From CAKQOE01 sp051892195 (GTDB lineage Bacteria; Bacillota; Clostridia; Peptostreptococcales; Anaerovoracaceae), in contig JBJFFZ010000036.1 in NCBI GenBank assembly GCA_051892195.1, positions 1-19,011 on the forward strand: a stretch of 19,011 nt of DNA, written 5' to 3'. Made by a program: the position numbers and the translations under genes. Positions within the stretch are counted from its first letter, which is position 1; every line of letters starts with the position of its first letter. The notes below the pieces were generated by a model. The model was not told the origin of the DNA. It did not search any database and worked only from the letters and a program-made list of their open reading frames with translations. Below are positions 6,549 to 13,678 of the stretch, one piece after another.

Positions 6549-7703
6549 CTATGACTTGATGACCCGCACCACGATAATTCCTTCTACCGCCTTGAGGTGA
6601 GCAAGATCCTCCTCAGTAACCTTGGAATCGAGATCCAGAAGGGTATAGGCGTATTCGCCCCGGCTGCGGTTGGTCATGTTGCTGATGTTCAGCGCTGACA
6701 GAACCTTGGTGATGGCTCCGATCATGTTCGGAATGTTCTTGTGGAGAAGGCCGATGCGGCTTTCCACGTGGCATACGCCCATGTCCACAGCAGGGAAGTT
6801 CACGGAGTTTTTAATGTTTCCGTTTTCCAGGTAGTCCATCATTTCGGTTACGGCCATGACTGCGCAGTTGTCTTCTGCTTCGTCGGTGGATGCTCCAAGG
6901 TGCGGAGTCATGATCACATTGTCCAGGCCCTTCACATCTTCGTTCGGGAAGTCCGTGATGTACTTTGAAATCTTTCCGGAAGCCAGGGCTTCCTTGAGGG
7001 CTGCTGTATCAACGATGGATGCTCTTGCGTAGTTCATGAGCACGGCGCCCTCCTTCATGTGGCGGAACACGTCTGCGTTGATCATGCCGTTTGTCTCATC
7101 GTTGGCGTGGACGTGCATGGTGAGGAAATCGCATTCCGGAAGCATTTCCTCCAGATTGTTCACCACCCGGGCCTTGTCGGAAAGGTGCAGGGCGTTGTTT
7201 ACAGAGAGGTAGGCGTCGTAGCCCATCACCTTCATGCCCAGAGAGATGGCGGCGTTGGCAACGGGAACCCCGATGCCACCCAGGCCGATGACACCCAGGG
7301 TTTTTCCCATGAGCTCGTTGCCCTTGAACTGGCTCTTTCCCTTTTCCACCTGCTTTGCAATGTCCCCTTCAAGACCGGATGCCCAGTTGGATGCGTCCAC
7401 AATGTTGCGGCTGGCCATGAGCATGCCTGCAATCACCAGCTCCTTTACGGCGTTGGCGTTGGCCCCCGGGGTGTTGAACACCACGATGCCCTTCTGGGCG
7501 CACAGGTCCACAGGAATGTTGTTCACCCCCACACCGGCTCTGGCAATGGCGTGAAGCTCCGGCGAAAATTCCATGGACTTCATGTCCTGGCTGCGGACAA
7601 CGATGCCGCAGGCATCATCAATATTTTCAACGAGTTCGTACTGGTCCGTAAGCTTTCCCAGACCTACGGGTGAGATTTTATTTAATGTAGCGATTTTAAA
7701 CAT
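6549..7703 (-). CDS. serA: D-3-phosphoglycerate dehydrogenase
   Basis: This 384-aa enzyme oxidises 3-phosphoglycerate to 3-phosphohydroxypyruvate with NAD, the first step of serine synthesis. The Rossmann loop is GLGGIG (140-145), preceded by GKTLGVI. Catalytic-site residues are R227 in YARASIVD, E255 in the NED segment and H268 in PHLGAST. The C-terminal part (about 310-384) is one ACT-like domain, matching the shorter PGDH type without the intervening domain of mycobacterial enzymes. The usual DVFExEP stretch is replaced by TDFPNED, a variation I regard as compatible with the family. It lies 62 bp after serC in the same orientation, with a hairpin in between. An AAGGA-like site precedes the ATG. 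Confidence 0.93.
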   Translation of the reverse strand: MFKIATLNKISPVGLGKLTDQYELVENIDDACGIVVRSQDMKSMEFSPELHAIARAGVGVNNIPVDLCAQKGIVVFNTPGANANAVKELVIAGMLMASRNIVDASNWASGLEGDIAKQVEKGKSQFKGNELMGKTLGVIGLGGIGVPVANAAISLGMKVMGYDAYLSVNNALHLSDKARVVNNLEEMLPECDFLTMHVHANDETNGMINADVFRHMKEGAVLMNYARASIVDTAALKEALASGKISKYITDFPNEDVKGLDNVIMTPHLGASTDEAEDNCAVMAVTEMMDYLENGNIKNSVNFPAVDMGVCHVESRIGLLHKNIPNMIGAITKVLSALNISNMTNRSRGEYAYTLLDLDSKVTEEDLAHLKAVEGIIVVRVIKS

Positions 7704-7729
7704 GATATACTTCCTTTTTTATAACAGAA

Positions 7730-7750
7730 GAGCGACCGCAAGGGCCGCTC
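7730..7750 (-). other. Hairpin between serC and serA
   Basis: In the minus-strand transcript GAGCGGCC pairs with GGUCGCUC around CUUGC, an 8-bp stem with one G-U pair. Only a weak U-rich stretch follows (UUCUGUUAU). It may act as a partial terminator or an mRNA-processing/stability element that sets the serC:serA ratio. Confidence 0.5.
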
Positions 7751-7765
7751 GCAGGATGACGGAGT

Positions 7766-8848
7766 TTATTTGTTTTCGGTCTCGAACTTCTTCATAAAGT
7801 CGATGAGCCTGTCAATGCCTTCGTCCGGCATTGCGTTGTAGATGCTGGCTCTCATGCCGCCGATGCTTCTGTGTCCTCCCAGATTTACCAGACCCTGAGC
7901 CTTTGCTTCCGCAATAAACTGTTTGTCCAGATCCGGATTTCCGGTAACGAAAACAGCGTTCATCAGAGAACGGTCCTCCTTTGCCACCGGGCAGCGGAAC
8001 AGACTGCTGTTGTCGATATGATCGTAAAGCCGTGCGGCTTTTTCTTCGTTGTGCTTTTCCAGCGCAGCCACACCGCCCTGTTTTTTGATCCACTGGAAGT
8101 TGAGCCCCGCCATGTAGATGGCAAAGCACGGCGGAGTATTGTACATGGAGCCCTTGTCGGCGTGGATCTTATAGTCAAGGTAAATCGGAACATTTTCCGG
8201 AGCGTGACCGATGAGATCCTCTCTGACGATGACGATGGTCACCCCGGCAGGGCCTACGTTCTTCTGAGCCCCTGCGTAGATGAGACCGAAATCCTTTACA
8301 TTATATACCTGAGACAGGAAATTGGAGGACTGGTCAGCCACCAGCGGAATATCCCCGGTATCCGGAACATAGTTGTACCTGCTTCCGTAGATGGTGTTGT
8401 TTGTGGTGATGTAGACATAGTCCGCATCCTCCCGGAAATCCCCTCTGCCAAGCTTCGGAACCCATGTGAACTTGTCCTCCTCGGAAGAGGCAGCCGCGCG
8501 GATGTCCCCGAACTTCTTCGCTTCCTGGAAGGCCTTCTTTGCCCAGGTTCCGGTAATGATATAGTCAGCCTTTCTGCTGTTTCTCAGCAGATTCAGCGGA
8601 ACCATGGAAAACTGCAGCGTGCCGCCGCCCTGCAGGAACAGCACCTTGTAGTTTTCAGGAATATCCATGAGCTCTCTGAGATCCGCCTCCGCAGTATCGA
8701 TAATATCCTGAAATACCTGGGAACGGTGGCTCATTTCCATGACGGACATGCCGCAGCCGTTGTAATTGGTCAGTTCCGCAGCAGCCTTTTCAATGATTTC
8801 CAGCGGCAGCATGGAAGGCCCTGCTGAAAAATTAAAGATTCTATCCAT
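7766..8848 (-). CDS. serC: Phosphoserine aminotransferase
   Basis: This 360-aa PLP enzyme converts 3-phosphohydroxypyruvate and glutamate to phosphoserine, the second step of serine synthesis. Diagnostic motifs are the N-terminus MDRIFNFSAGPSMLP, GGGTLQF (74-80), W102 in the GTWAKKA stretch, ADQSSNF (171-177), and the PLP lysine K196 in YAGAQKNVGPAG. I chose the ATG at 8848, preceded by AGGAGG, over an upstream in-frame ATG at 8878 that has no ribosome-binding site. It is the first gene of serC-serA. A phosphoserine phosphatase gene (serB) is not nearby. The mRNA likely has a structured leader of about 150 nt. Confidence 0.95.
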   Translation of the reverse strand: MDRIFNFSAGPSMLPLEIIEKAAAELTNYNGCGMSVMEMSHRSQVFQDIIDTAEADLRELMDIPENYKVLFLQGGGTLQFSMVPLNLLRNSRKADYIITGTWAKKAFQEAKKFGDIRAAASSEEDKFTWVPKLGRGDFREDADYVYITTNNTIYGSRYNYVPDTGDIPLVADQSSNFLSQVYNVKDFGLIYAGAQKNVGPAGVTIVIVREDLIGHAPENVPIYLDYKIHADKGSMYNTPPCFAIYMAGLNFQWIKKQGGVAALEKHNEEKAARLYDHIDNSSLFRCPVAKEDRSLMNAVFVTGNPDLDKQFIAEAKAQGLVNLGGHRSIGGMRASIYNAMPDEGIDRLIDFMKKFETENK

Positions 8849-8901
8849 AATCGGTTTTCCTCCTGAGAAATATCGCACTGAATTGTCTGTAAACCCGCCC
8901 C

Positions 8902-8969
8902 CGACCCCATCCGCTGCGGGCTCCGACAGCCCCGGCTGTCCCCTGAAAAGCGCTGATTCACAGGGGTCG
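8902..8969 (-). promoter_or_regulatory. Structured leader of serC with competing stems
   Basis: In plus-strand coordinates, CGACCCC (8902-8908) can pair with GGGGTCG (8963-8969). The alternative CCCCTG (8940-8945) with CAGGGG (8961-8966) uses the same G-run. A GACAGC/GCTGTC hairpin lies at 8925-8940. The two long stems are mutually exclusive, as in attenuators or riboswitches. No known riboswitch or T-box consensus was recognised. Confidence 0.4.
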
Positions 8970-8985
8970 CGAGTGTGTTAAAATA

Positions 8986-9014
8986 ATGACAATAATTTTG
9001 TACACAATTATACT
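8986..9014 (+). promoter_or_regulatory. Promoter of the D-Ala-D-Ala carboxypeptidase gene
   Basis: ATGACA (8986-8991), a 17-bp spacer and TATACT (9009-9014), each 5 of 6 consensus bases. Predicted start is near 9021, leaving a leader of about 85 nt. It overlaps the serC promoter on the other strand. Confidence 0.65.
8992..9011. promoter_or_regulatory. Near-perfect 20-bp palindrome between divergent promoters
   Basis: ATAATTTTGTACACAATTAT has 9 of 10 symmetric pairs, centred on TGTACA. It fills the spacer of the rightward promoter and covers the leftward -10 box and start site. A dimeric regulator bound here could block both promoters. No regulator identity can be given. Confidence 0.45.
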
Positions 9015-9035
9015 CTACTATGATAAAATAGTAAA
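9007..9035 (-). promoter_or_regulatory. Promoter of serC-serA
   Basis: On the minus strand TTTACT (9030-9035, 4 of 6), a 17-bp spacer and a perfect TATAAT (9007-9012). Transcription would start near 9000. The -10 box overlaps the -10 box of the divergent carboxypeptidase promoter. Confidence 0.6.
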
Positions 9036-9090
9036 GAAAATTTGGGGAAGAAAATGTATATTATATACATGTTTCAAACAGGATGTATTT

Positions 9091-9098
9091 GGGAGGAG
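9091..9098 (+). promoter_or_regulatory. Ribosome-binding site that fixes a TTG start
   Basis: GGGAGGAG stands 7 nt before TTG at 9106. The next residues form a clean signal peptide. The in-frame ATG at 8986 lies inside the promoter, so it cannot be the start. Confidence 0.85.
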
Positions 9099-9105
9099 TC
9101 ATATT

Positions 9106-10596
9106 TTGAAAAGAATCATCACGATCTGTCTTTCACTGCTGCTTTTTATGGCAGGCGCGTTTCCTGTGATCTCATCTGCAGAGCAGATGTCGCCGGAGCT
9201 TGTTGCCGAATCAGCCGTTCTTATTAATGCCCAGACCGGACAGATATTATTTGATAAAGTCAAGGATTATCAGGAATTTCCCGCGAGCACCACAAAGGTT
9301 ATGACAGCGCTGCTGACCCTGGAGAACAAATCCCTCTCCGATGTGACCACCATCAGCCATGATGCGTCCTACACCGAGGGCAGCCGGATCTACCTTCTGG
9401 AGGGAGAGCAGGTGACCATCGAGCAGCTCCTTTATGCCATGATGCTGGAGTCGGCCAACGATGCGGCCATCGCCCTGGCGGAGGCGGTGGGCGGAAGCGT
9501 CGAGGCGTTTGCCGACATGATGAACCAGCGGGCAAAGGAGCTGGGGGCGGTAAACACCCACTTTGTAACCCCCAACGGGCTGCCGGACGATAACCACCTC
9601 ACTACGGCCTACGACCTGGCCCTTATTACCCGGGAGGCCATGAAAAACGAAGCCTTCCGGACCATCGTATCCACGTATTCCTACAACATAGGCCCTACCA
9701 ATATGCAGCCGGAGACCCGGTATCTCCACAATACCAACCGCCTGCTTTCAGACACCAGAAGCGTGGATGTGGACGGCGTATCCCGGCCGTACAAATACGA
9801 CGGCATTCTGGGGGTGAAGACCGGCTATACCACCGTGGCCCAGAGCTGTCTTGTGGCGGCGGCGGAACGGGACGGAATGGAGCTCATCGGCGTCATTCTC
9901 AAATCGGATCCGGACAATCAGTACCCGGACATGATCAAGCTTCTGGATTACGGATTCAATACATATAAGCCGCTGAAGGTGATCGAAGCGGGCACTGCGC
10001 TGGAAAACGCAAAAGTCCGGGGCGGTGAAGCCCGGGAGGTTTCGGTCACGGTGAGCGAGGATATCTATGCGTCTGCGGAGGTCCGTTCGGACGGCACCGC
10101 CGCATCGGAGGGTTACTCCTATGTGGTAACGGTTCACGAGCTGACAGCTCCTGTGAAACAGGGGGATGTGGCAGGCAGTGTGACCGTGTACGACGGCTCA
10201 AAGGAAGCCGGCACCTACGATGTGATCGCAGCCGCCGATGTTGAGGAACGGAAGGGGCTGTTTGCGGATTTTGAAATGAGTCCGGGTTTTGCGCTGAAGC
10301 TGGCCCTGATGGGAGTCCTGGGGTTCCTTGCCGTCTATACCGTCTTTGTGATCCGGGTCAGAAGAAAGGCAGCCCGGGAGCGGGAGCGGCGCAGAGCTGC
10401 CCGGCAGGCCCGCCGCCAGAAGTACGAGGCGGATGCGGCAAAGATGGACCTGAGGCGTTCGGAAAACCTTCTGTCGGAATACGATGCCCAAAGCTCCGTG
10501 GACGATCTTGTAAGGCAGATGAAAAACCGGCCGGAGGATGGGGAAGGCAGCCGGAACCGGGATGAAAAGCCGCAGACCGGACAGCAGACAGAATAA
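9106..10596 (+). CDS. Membrane-anchored D-alanyl-D-alanine carboxypeptidase (DacA/DacF family, S11)
   Basis: This 496-aa extracytoplasmic penicillin-binding protein trims the terminal D-Ala from peptidoglycan stem peptides. Translation starts at a TTG codon with GGGAGGAG upstream. Residues 1-25 are a Sec signal peptide (KRIITICLSLLLFMAGAFP, likely cut after the SSA segment). Catalytic motifs are S61-T-T-K64, S116-A-N118 and K238-T-G240. A C-terminal beta domain spans about 290-385. A transmembrane helix (about 396-418) and an Arg-rich, then acidic, tail of about 75 residues follow. Most family members end in an amphipathic anchor, so the true helix and long cytoplasmic tail are an extension. 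It is a single gene with its own promoter and a strong terminator. Confidence 0.92.
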   Translation: MKRIITICLSLLLFMAGAFPVISSAEQMSPELVAESAVLINAQTGQILFDKVKDYQEFPASTTKVMTALLTLENKSLSDVTTISHDASYTEGSRIYLLEGEQVTIEQLLYAMMLESANDAAIALAEAVGGSVEAFADMMNQRAKELGAVNTHFVTPNGLPDDNHLTTAYDLALITREAMKNEAFRTIVSTYSYNIGPTNMQPETRYLHNTNRLLSDTRSVDVDGVSRPYKYDGILGVKTGYTTVAQSCLVAAAERDGMELIGVILKSDPDNQYPDMIKLLDYGFNTYKPLKVIEAGTALENAKVRGGEAREVSVTVSEDIYASAEVRSDGTAASEGYSYVVTVHELTAPVKQGDVAGSVTVYDGSKEAGTYDVIAAADVEERKGLFADFEMSPGFALKLALMGVLGFLAVYTVFVIRVRRKAARERERRRAARQARRQKYEADAAKMDLRRSENLLSEYDAQSSVDDLVRQMKNRPEDGEGSRNRDEKPQTGQQTE

Positions 10597-10646
10597 GATT
10601 ATTATCGGGAACAGTACATATAAAGGAAAGCAGGCAATGCTTTGCT

Positions 10647-10700
10647 CAGGCAGAACCGCCGGCGGTGGAGTTCCACCGCCGGCGGTTCTGCCTGTTTGTT
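10647..10700 (+). terminator. Very long perfect hairpin after the carboxypeptidase gene
   Basis: A 23-nt arm (10647-10669, starting CAGGCAGAACC) is matched perfectly by its reverse complement (10672-10694), with only 2 nt between. The short T-rich stretch TTTGTT follows. A smaller AAAGCA/TGCTTT hairpin precedes it (10627-10643). It probably terminates transcription, although the T-run is poor. Confidence 0.7.
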
Positions 10701-10960
10701 ACAGATTAGATTATCCGGCGGGGAAAAAATCCCGGGAAAAATGTAAAATTCTGGGTAACAAGGGGAAGATGGACGGGGGATTTTTCCGGCGCCCGGAAAT
10801 AATGTTTTTATGAACAAGTATTTTTCTGTGGCCGGGAGGCCACGGAATCTTGCATATTGTATTCGTGACAAACCAATTCCAATTAAATTTAAAAGAAAAC
10901 ACAGGGTTTGCCAAAAATAACTATAAGTATTTACAATGATGCATGGATGAAAGGAAATTC

Positions 10961-10982
10961 TATTTGTAAAATTTTACGAATA
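10961..10982. promoter_or_regulatory. 22-bp near-perfect palindrome upstream of nuoEF
   Basis: Ten of eleven symmetric pairs match, with a perfect 12-bp core GTAAAATTTTAC at 10966-10977. It lies about 43 bp upstream of the best -35 box. The core resembles a cre site but lacks its central CG, and it does not fit the Rex consensus well. Operator role is inferred from symmetry and position. Confidence 0.45.
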
Positions 10983-11024
10983 CATCCGCTCTCTGGGATG
11001 CTGTTGTTTTTTTACGGAAAAACA

Positions 11025-11053
11025 TTGCGGAATCACGCCTTTTTTGGTAGAAT
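11025..11053 (+). promoter_or_regulatory. Candidate promoter of nuoE-nuoF
   Basis: TTGCGG (11025-11030), a 17-bp spacer and TAGAAT (11048-11053). The -10 matches 5 of 6 and the -35 only the TTG. An alternative is TTGTGT (11088-11093) with TACAAT (11110-11115) at 16 bp. Confidence 0.5.
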
Positions 11054-11192
11054 GTTCGAACGAAATGCGGGATTGAAAGAGATGAGTTTGTGTTTTTTTT
11101 GTCATTTTTTACAATCCTGATGGAAAGGCAGATTCATCTGTGAGTACACATTCAAATTTGTAAAAAATACACATTTTGGGAGGTGCAATTGA

Positions 11193-11684
11193 ATGAGTAA
11201 TACAAGAGCGGTCAAGATTACTGACCAGCAGATGTCCGATATCATTGCCATTGTAGACAAATACAGAGATGATAAGGGCGCACTGATTCCTGTTCTTCAT
11301 GAGGTTCAGGAGTATTTCGGATATCTTCCGATTGAGGTTCAGAAGGTTATTTCTGATGAGTTACATATTCCTCTGGCAGAGATTTACGGTGTAGTTACAT
11401 TCTACGCTCAGTTCACCACACAGCCGAAGGGCAAGTACACAGTCAGTGTGTGCCTGGGTACTGCATGTTATGTTAAGGGCTCCGGCAAGATCCTTGAAAA
11501 GTTTGAAAGCATTCTGGGCATCAAGGCCGGTGAGGTTTCCGGCGACGGTATGTTCGGCATTGAAGCATGCAGATGCATCGGCGCCTGCGGTCTCGCACCG
11601 GTTGCCACTGTTAACGGCGAAGTATACGGAAGACTCGTACAGGCAGATGTTCAGACGATCTGCGACAAGTACCTGAACGAATAG
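11193..11684 (+). CDS. nuoE: NuoE/HydC/HndA-like [2Fe-2S] electron-transfer subunit
   Basis: This 163-aa thioredoxin-like ferredoxin carries one [2Fe-2S] cluster in NAD(P)H-linked diaphorase modules. Likely ligands are C87 and C92 (CLGTAC), then C128 and C132 (RCIGACGLAP), with an extra C126. Residues 13-75 form the helical NuoE N-terminal region (IVDKYRDDKGALIPVLHEVQ, AEIYGVVTFYAQF). A GGGAGG site precedes the ATG. The gene lies 22 nt before the NuoF-like gene in the same transcript. Arginines are nearly all AGA, unlike the CGG/CGC-rich neighbours, which fits high expression. It could serve a bifurcating [FeFe]-hydrogenase, a formate dehydrogenase or another partner. No such partner is adjacent. 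Confidence 0.92.
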   Translation: MSNTRAVKITDQQMSDIIAIVDKYRDDKGALIPVLHEVQEYFGYLPIEVQKVISDELHIPLAEIYGVVTFYAQFTTQPKGKYTVSVCLGTACYVKGSGKILEKFESILGIKAGEVSGDGMFGIEACRCIGACGLAPVATVNGEVYGRLVQADVQTICDKYLNE

Positions 11685-11706
11685 TAGAGACGGAGGTATC
11701 GTAAAA

Positions 11707-13593
11707 ATGAGAACAGTAGCTGAACTTACAGAGCTCAGGGAAAAAGCCTATGCAAAAGTAAAGATGAGAGACGATAATCAGCCGTCGGAAGATAAGATCA
11801 AAAGACAGGTTCTGCTGTGCGGCGGAACAGGCTGTCTTTCTTCCAATTCCGAAAAGCTGAAGGCACGCCTGGACGAGAAGCTGGCAGAATTCGGCATGAC
11901 CGATGAAGTGCAGACCATTATGACAGGCTGCTTCGGTCTCTGTGCGGAAGGCCCGATCGTTGTTGTATATCCGGAAGGCACCATGTACTCAAAGGTTTCC
12001 ATTAAGGATATGGAAGAAATCGCAGAGCAGCATGTCAGAGACGGCAACATCGTTGAACGCTGCCTCATCGGAAGCGGCGAGGTCGCTTACGACGAAAACG
12101 GCAACAAGAGAGAAGAAAACATTGACTTCTTCCACAGTCAGAAGAGAGTCGCTCTGAGAAACTGCGGACGGATCAATCCTGAAAATATTGACGAATACAT
12201 AGCATTTGACGGTTACAAGGCTTTAGGCAAGGTCCTCACCGAGATGACTCCGGAAGAAGTTATCCAGTGCGTAAAGGATTCCGGCCTCAGAGGCAGAGGC
12301 GGCGCAGGCTTCCCTACCGGTCAGAAGTGGACCTTTGCGGCAGCTTCTGAAGGTCCTGTGAAGTACGTGGCATGCAACGCCGACGAAGGGGACCCGGGTG
12401 CGTTCATGGACCGTTCCGTTCTGGAAGGGGACCCGCATTCCGTACTGGAAGCCATGGCCATTGCAGGCTACGCCGTTGGCGCGCATCAGGGCTTCATTTA
12501 TGTAAGAGCAGAGTATCCGACTGCCGTTAAGAGACTGAACATCGCCATCCAGCAGGCTCACGAGTACGGTCTTTTAGGCAATGACATCCTCGGCACCGGC
12601 TTTGACTTTGACATCGAGCTGAGACTGGGCGCCGGCGCATTCGTATGCGGCGAAGAAACAGCCCTCATGAACTCCATCGAAGGTATGAGAGGCGAACCTC
12701 GTCCTCGTCCGCCGTTCCCTGCAGTAAAGGGTATCTTCGGCAAGCCGTCCATGCTCAACAACGTGGAAACATATGCCAACATCTGTCCGATCATCCTGAA
12801 CGGCGCAGAATGGTTTGCAAATATGGGTACCGAAAAGTCCAAGGGTACAAAGGTATTCGCAGTAGGCGGCAAGATCAACAACACCGGTCTTGTGGAAATC
12901 GAAATGGGTACTCCGCTGCGAGAAGTAATCTACAACATCGGCGGCGGTGTTCCAAACGGAAAGAAGTTCAAGGCAGCTCAGACCGGCGGTCCTTCCGGCG
13001 GATGTATCCCTGCTTCTCTCATCGATACGCCGATGACCTACGATGACCTCAGCGCCATCGGTTCCATGATGGGCTCCGGCGGTCTCATCGTTATGGACGA
13101 AGACAACTGCATGGTTGATATCGCACAGTTCTACCTGGGCTTCACCGTAGACGAATCCTGCGGTAAATGTCCTCCATGCCGGATCGGTACAAAGAGAATG
13201 CTGGAAATTCTCGAAAAGATCACCGACGGAAGAGGCGAGCTTGAAGACCTGGATAAGCTGGAAACACTGGCAAAGAACATTCAGGCATCTGCCCTCTGCG
13301 GTCTCGGTCAGACAGCACCGAACCCGATTCTCAGCACATTGAGATACTTCAGAGATGAATACGTAGCCCACGTTGTAGATAAGAAGTGTCCTGCAGGCGT
13401 ATGCAAGAACCTGATCCAGATCAAGATCAATCCGGATCTCTGCAAGAGCTGCGGCATCTGCTCAAAGATCTGTCCTGCTACATGTATCAGCGGCGAGAAG
13501 AAGGTTCCTTATGTGATCGACCAGTCAAGATGTCTCAAGTGCGGCGCCTGCATCGAAAAGTGTCCGTTCAAGGCCATCGGAAAGGAATCATAA
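11707..13593 (+). CDS. nuoF: NuoF/HydB/HndC-like NADH-binding flavoprotein subunit
   Basis: This 628-aa cytoplasmic subunit exchanges electrons between NAD(P)H and iron-sulfur clusters through FMN. An N-terminal thioredoxin-like [2Fe-2S] domain has C38, C43, C75 and C79. The FMN/NADH domain has GRGGAGFPTGQKW (196-208), NADEGDPGAFMDR (224-236) and GAGAFVCGEETAL (308-320). An SLBB-like segment follows at about 385-440. The [4Fe-4S] N3 ligands are C485, C488, C491 and C531. Two C-terminal ferredoxin clusters are C579/C582/C585/C589 and C609/C612/C615/C619. This architecture is that of HydB of electron-bifurcating hydrogenases and HndC, longer than respiratory NuoF. The catalytic HydA/HndD gene does not follow. 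The next gene is a sulfhydrylase behind a terminator. Confidence 0.93.
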   Translation: MRTVAELTELREKAYAKVKMRDDNQPSEDKIKRQVLLCGGTGCLSSNSEKLKARLDEKLAEFGMTDEVQTIMTGCFGLCAEGPIVVVYPEGTMYSKVSIKDMEEIAEQHVRDGNIVERCLIGSGEVAYDENGNKREENIDFFHSQKRVALRNCGRINPENIDEYIAFDGYKALGKVLTEMTPEEVIQCVKDSGLRGRGGAGFPTGQKWTFAAASEGPVKYVACNADEGDPGAFMDRSVLEGDPHSVLEAMAIAGYAVGAHQGFIYVRAEYPTAVKRLNIAIQQAHEYGLLGNDILGTGFDFDIELRLGAGAFVCGEETALMNSIEGMRGEPRPRPPFPAVKGIFGKPSMLNNVETYANICPIILNGAEWFANMGTEKSKGTKVFAVGGKINNTGLVEIEMGTPLREVIYNIGGGVPNGKKFKAAQTGGPSGGCIPASLIDTPMTYDDLSAIGSMMGSGGLIVMDEDNCMVDIAQFYLGFTVDESCGKCPPCRIGTKRMLEILEKITDGRGELEDLDKLETLAKNIQASALCGLGQTAPNPILSTLRYFRDEYVAHVVDKKCPAGVCKNLIQIKINPDLCKSCGICSKICPATCISGEKKVPYVIDQSRCLKCGACIEKCPFKAIGKES

Positions 13594-13651
13594 AAATAAT
13601 CTTCCCAAAAGAGACGCAGCCTCTGGCTGCCCGAAGGAAGTTGCAGTACAG

Positions 13652-13678
13652 GCTGCCGCAGAAATGCGGCAGCTTTTT
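13652..13678 (+). terminator. Intrinsic terminator between nuoF and metY, possibly an attenuator
   Basis: GCTGCCGCA (13652-13660) pairs perfectly with TGCGGCAGC (13665-13673) around a GAAA tetraloop, followed by T5. It ends 17 nt before the metY ATG. An upstream hairpin GCAGCC-TCT-GGCTGC (13616-13630) could switch partners, because GCAGCC (13616-13621) also pairs with GGCTGC (13651-13656), which would break the terminator. Confidence 0.85.

Larger units (their letters stand above)
10597..11192 (+). other. 596-bp gene-free region upstream of the diaphorase genes
   Basis: No supported coding region is present. It contains the long terminator hairpin (10647-10694), a GC-rich stretch with small inverted repeats (TTTCCGG/CCGGAAA at 10783-10799), a GTGGCC/GGCCAC hairpin (10828-10843), then an AT-rich segment. 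That segment has a possible promoter (GTGACA 10867-10872, TTTAAA 10890-10895), a 22-bp palindrome (10961-10982) and the best promoter (11025-11053). The predicted leader (about 11060-11192) has poly-T runs and the palindrome CAAATTTG at 11153-11160. Confidence 0.6.

Noticed and set aside
8849..9000. Serine T-box upstream of serC
   Set aside because: The conserved T-box sequence AGGGTGGNACCGCG is absent.
10961..10982. Rex operator
   Set aside because: The half-sites do not fit TTGTTAA-N4-TTAACAA. It is kept only as an unassigned palindrome.
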